From positions 1 through 6,895 of the forward strand of contig JAEWFE010000223.1 of NCBI GenBank assembly GCA_023389005.1: a stretch of DNA of 6,895 bases, written 5' to 3'. The notes below the pieces were generated by a model. The model was given only the letters and a program-made list of their open reading frames with translations, did no database searches and was not told the origin of the DNA. Positions 5,262-6,895 of the stretch are shown here, piece by piece. The DNA is from Bacillota bacterium (GTDB lineage: Bacteria; Bacillota; Bacilli; Lactobacillales; Enterococcaceae). Within the stretch, counting starts at the first letter, position 1; each line of letters opens with the position of its first letter. Both the position numbers and the translations under genes were made by a program.

Positions 5262-6821
5262 TTATTTTGCATAGTCCACAGCACGAGTTTCGCGGATAAC
5301 CGTAACTTTGATATGACCTGGATAATCCAATTCATCTTCAATTTTCTTACGGATGTCACGAACTAGGCGAACTGCGTCTAAATCTGATATTTCTTCTGGT
5401 TTAACCATTACGCGGACTTCACGACCTGCTTGTACAGCAAAACTAGATTCCACTCCTTCAAAACTATTGGAGATGTTTTCTAGATTTTCCAAACGGCGAA
5501 TGTAGTTTTCTAATGATTCACTACGAGCACCTGGACGGGCAGCAGATAAAGCATCGGCTGCAGCTACTAAAACAGAGATGATAGAAGTTGCTTCGGTATC
5601 ACCGTGGTGAGAAGCAATGGCATTAACGACCACTTTATTTTCTCGATATTTTGCTGCTAATTCGGCACCAATTTCAACGTGTGAGCCTTCAATTTCATGA
5701 TCGAGTGCTTTACCGATATCATGTAAAAGACCGGCACGTTTGGCTAATTGGATATCTTCACCTAATTCAGCAGCTAAGACGCCTGCTAATTTAGCGACTT
5801 CAACTGAGTGATTTAACACATTTTGACCATAACTTGTTCTAAAGTGTAGACGACCTAAAATCTTGATTAAATCAGGATGTAGGGTATGTGCACCCACTTC
5901 AAAGGCAGCTTGTTCTCCATATTCGCGTACTCGTTCATCCATTTCTTTGCGTGATTTTTCGACCATTTCTTCAATACGCGCTGGATGAATACGGCCATCT
6001 TGAATCAGTTTTTCAAGTGTCATGCGAGCAATTTCGCGACGAATCGGATCAAATCCGGATAACACCACTGCTTCAGGTGTATCATCAATAATTAAATCAA
6101 TCCCGGTTAATGTTTCAAGGGTACGAATATTTCGTCCTTCACGACCAATGATGCGACCTTTCATCTCATCATTTGGCAGATTGACCACAGAAACTGTCAA
6201 TTCTGAAACTTGGTCAGCGGCACAACGTTGGATAGCCAATGAAAGTAAGTTTTTCGCCTTACGATCTGCTTCTTCTTTGGCGCGCTGTTCAGATTCTTTC
6301 ACCATCATTGTTAACTCATGGCTTAATTCTTCTTCTGTTTGTTTCATGATGACTTGTGCGGCATCTTCTTTAGTTAATTCAGCAATGCGCTGTAATTCTG
6401 TTTGTTGTTGTTCAATTAACTTTTCAACTTCTTTTTCTCGCTCATCGATAACGTGTTGTTTTGCTGCAAGTTTTGTTTCCTTGCCTTCTAAAGTGTGCTC
6501 ACGTTTTTCTAATGAGTCATCTTTGCGATCTAAAAGCTTTTCTCTTTGAAGCAAACGATTTTCTTGTGATTTTAATTCTTGTCTGCTTTCTTTGAGTTCG
6601 CTTTCAATCTGACTGCGATATTTTTGATTTTCTTCTTTGGCTTCTAATAGAGCTTCTTTTTTCAAAGTTTCAGCTTCTTTATTCGCCGCGTTGATAATCC
6701 CAACAGCCGAATTTTGCGCATCAGCAATCTCTTTGGTGTGACGAGTATTCGCAACAAAAATTCCAATCCCTAAACCGACAACCAACCCCACGATGATAGC
6801 GAGGAGAATGTAAAGTACCAT
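5262..6821 (-). CDS. rny: Ribonuclease Y
   Basis: This 519-residue membrane-anchored endoribonuclease starts decay of many mRNAs in Firmicutes; the Bacillus enzyme is about 520 residues, so this is full length. One N-terminal membrane helix (2-24) is followed by a long charged coiled coil (about 28-200, rich in Glu, Lys and Gln). The KH RNA-binding domain (about 208-270) carries the GREG loop at 226-229 in KGRIIGREGRNIRTLE. The HD phosphohydrolase domain holds the metal-binding H367-D368 (LLHDIGKALDHE), with further conserved H338, H405-H406 and D423. A conserved C-terminal region follows, with no missing motif. The ATG has a near-ideal ribosome site, GGAGGTGATT (plus 6824-6833). In related bacteria rny often follows recA, but the upstream gene is outside the window. 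The gene ends at its own terminator. Confidence 0.98.
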   Translation of the reverse strand: MVLYILLAIIVGLVVGLGIGIFVANTRHTKEIADAQNSAVGIINAANKEAETLKKEALLEAKEENQKYRSQIESELKESRQELKSQENRLLQREKLLDRKDDSLEKREHTLEGKETKLAAKQHVIDEREKEVEKLIEQQQTELQRIAELTKEDAAQVIMKQTEEELSHELTMMVKESEQRAKEEADRKAKNLLSLAIQRCAADQVSELTVSVVNLPNDEMKGRIIGREGRNIRTLETLTGIDLIIDDTPEAVVLSGFDPIRREIARMTLEKLIQDGRIHPARIEEMVEKSRKEMDERVREYGEQAAFEVGAHTLHPDLIKILGRLHFRTSYGQNVLNHSVEVAKLAGVLAAELGEDIQLAKRAGLLHDIGKALDHEIEGSHVEIGAELAAKYRENKVVVNAIASHHGDTEATSIISVLVAAADALSAARPGARSESLENYIRRLENLENISNSFEGVESSFAVQAGREVRVMVKPEEISDLDAVRLVRDIRKKIEDELDYPGHIKVTVIRETRAVDYAK

Positions 6822-6823
6822 TG

Positions 6824-6833
6824 AATCACCTCC
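6824..6833 (-). promoter_or_regulatory. Near-ideal Shine-Dalgarno of rny
   Basis: Minus-strand GGAGGTGATT is a ten-base match to the anti-Shine-Dalgarno end of 16S rRNA, with its GGAGG core seven bases before the ATG. It predicts efficient translation. In the remaining 62 bases to the window edge I see no convincing promoter and no recognisable end of an upstream gene. Confidence 0.85.
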
Positions 6834-6895
6834 ATACTATCGTTTTTTTAATGTAGTTTTAAATCTTGTTCAGAATAAATGAATCTACTTAGGTG

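Noticed and set aside
6022..6549. 175-codon plus-strand open frame within rny
   Set aside because: It is antisense to the coiled-coil and KH regions of rny. Its Ser/Cys-rich product is what the reverse of Glu/Lys-rich coding DNA gives.

Overview
The window looks like chromosomal DNA of a low-GC Gram-positive bacterium, most likely a lactic-acid bacterium close to Enterococcus. The reasons are strong GGAGG-type ribosome sites, AT-rich intergenic DNA, a full-length RNase Y and a Firmicutes-style NatA/NatB-like ABC pair. The genus is an inference from the look of the proteins; nothing here proves it.

Layout, left to right. A plus-strand HAD-IIB (Cof-type) phosphatase (42-881) meets a minus-strand orphan gene for an 80-residue protein (927-1169) at a shared bidirectional terminator. 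All other genes are on the minus strand. A YafQ-type toxin-antitoxin pair (1244-1703) has its own candidate promoter, overlapped by a palindrome. Next comes a four-gene cluster, transcribed from about 5100 down to 1892: a small XRE-type repressor, a six-helix DUF3169-like membrane protein, an ABC ATPase and an ABC-2 permease. Its genes overlap or lie within about 30 bases of one another, and it ends at a hairpin near 1848-1888. The right end holds rny (RNase Y, 5262-6821), with a strong terminator facing the cluster.

The most notable feature is the region upstream of the repressor gene. It contains three copies of the same inverted repeat, TGACAA-N6-TTGTCA, within 77 bases. The middle copy supplies a consensus -35 box, and the copy nearest the gene covers the expected transcription start. 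This is what an autoregulated repressor would need, and it suggests that the DUF3169 protein and the ABC exporter are switched on together by a signal not visible here. The DUF3169 gene is clearly more AT-rich than the ABC genes, so the regulator/DUF3169 pair and the transporter may have different histories.

Four minus-strand genes have start codons inside the longest open frame, chosen by Shine-Dalgarno position: antitoxin 1703, permease 3154, ATPase 4046 (GTG) and DUF3169 protein 4836. No rRNA, tRNA, CRISPR array, insertion sequence or riboswitch was seen. No stretch above 300 bases lacks a gene.
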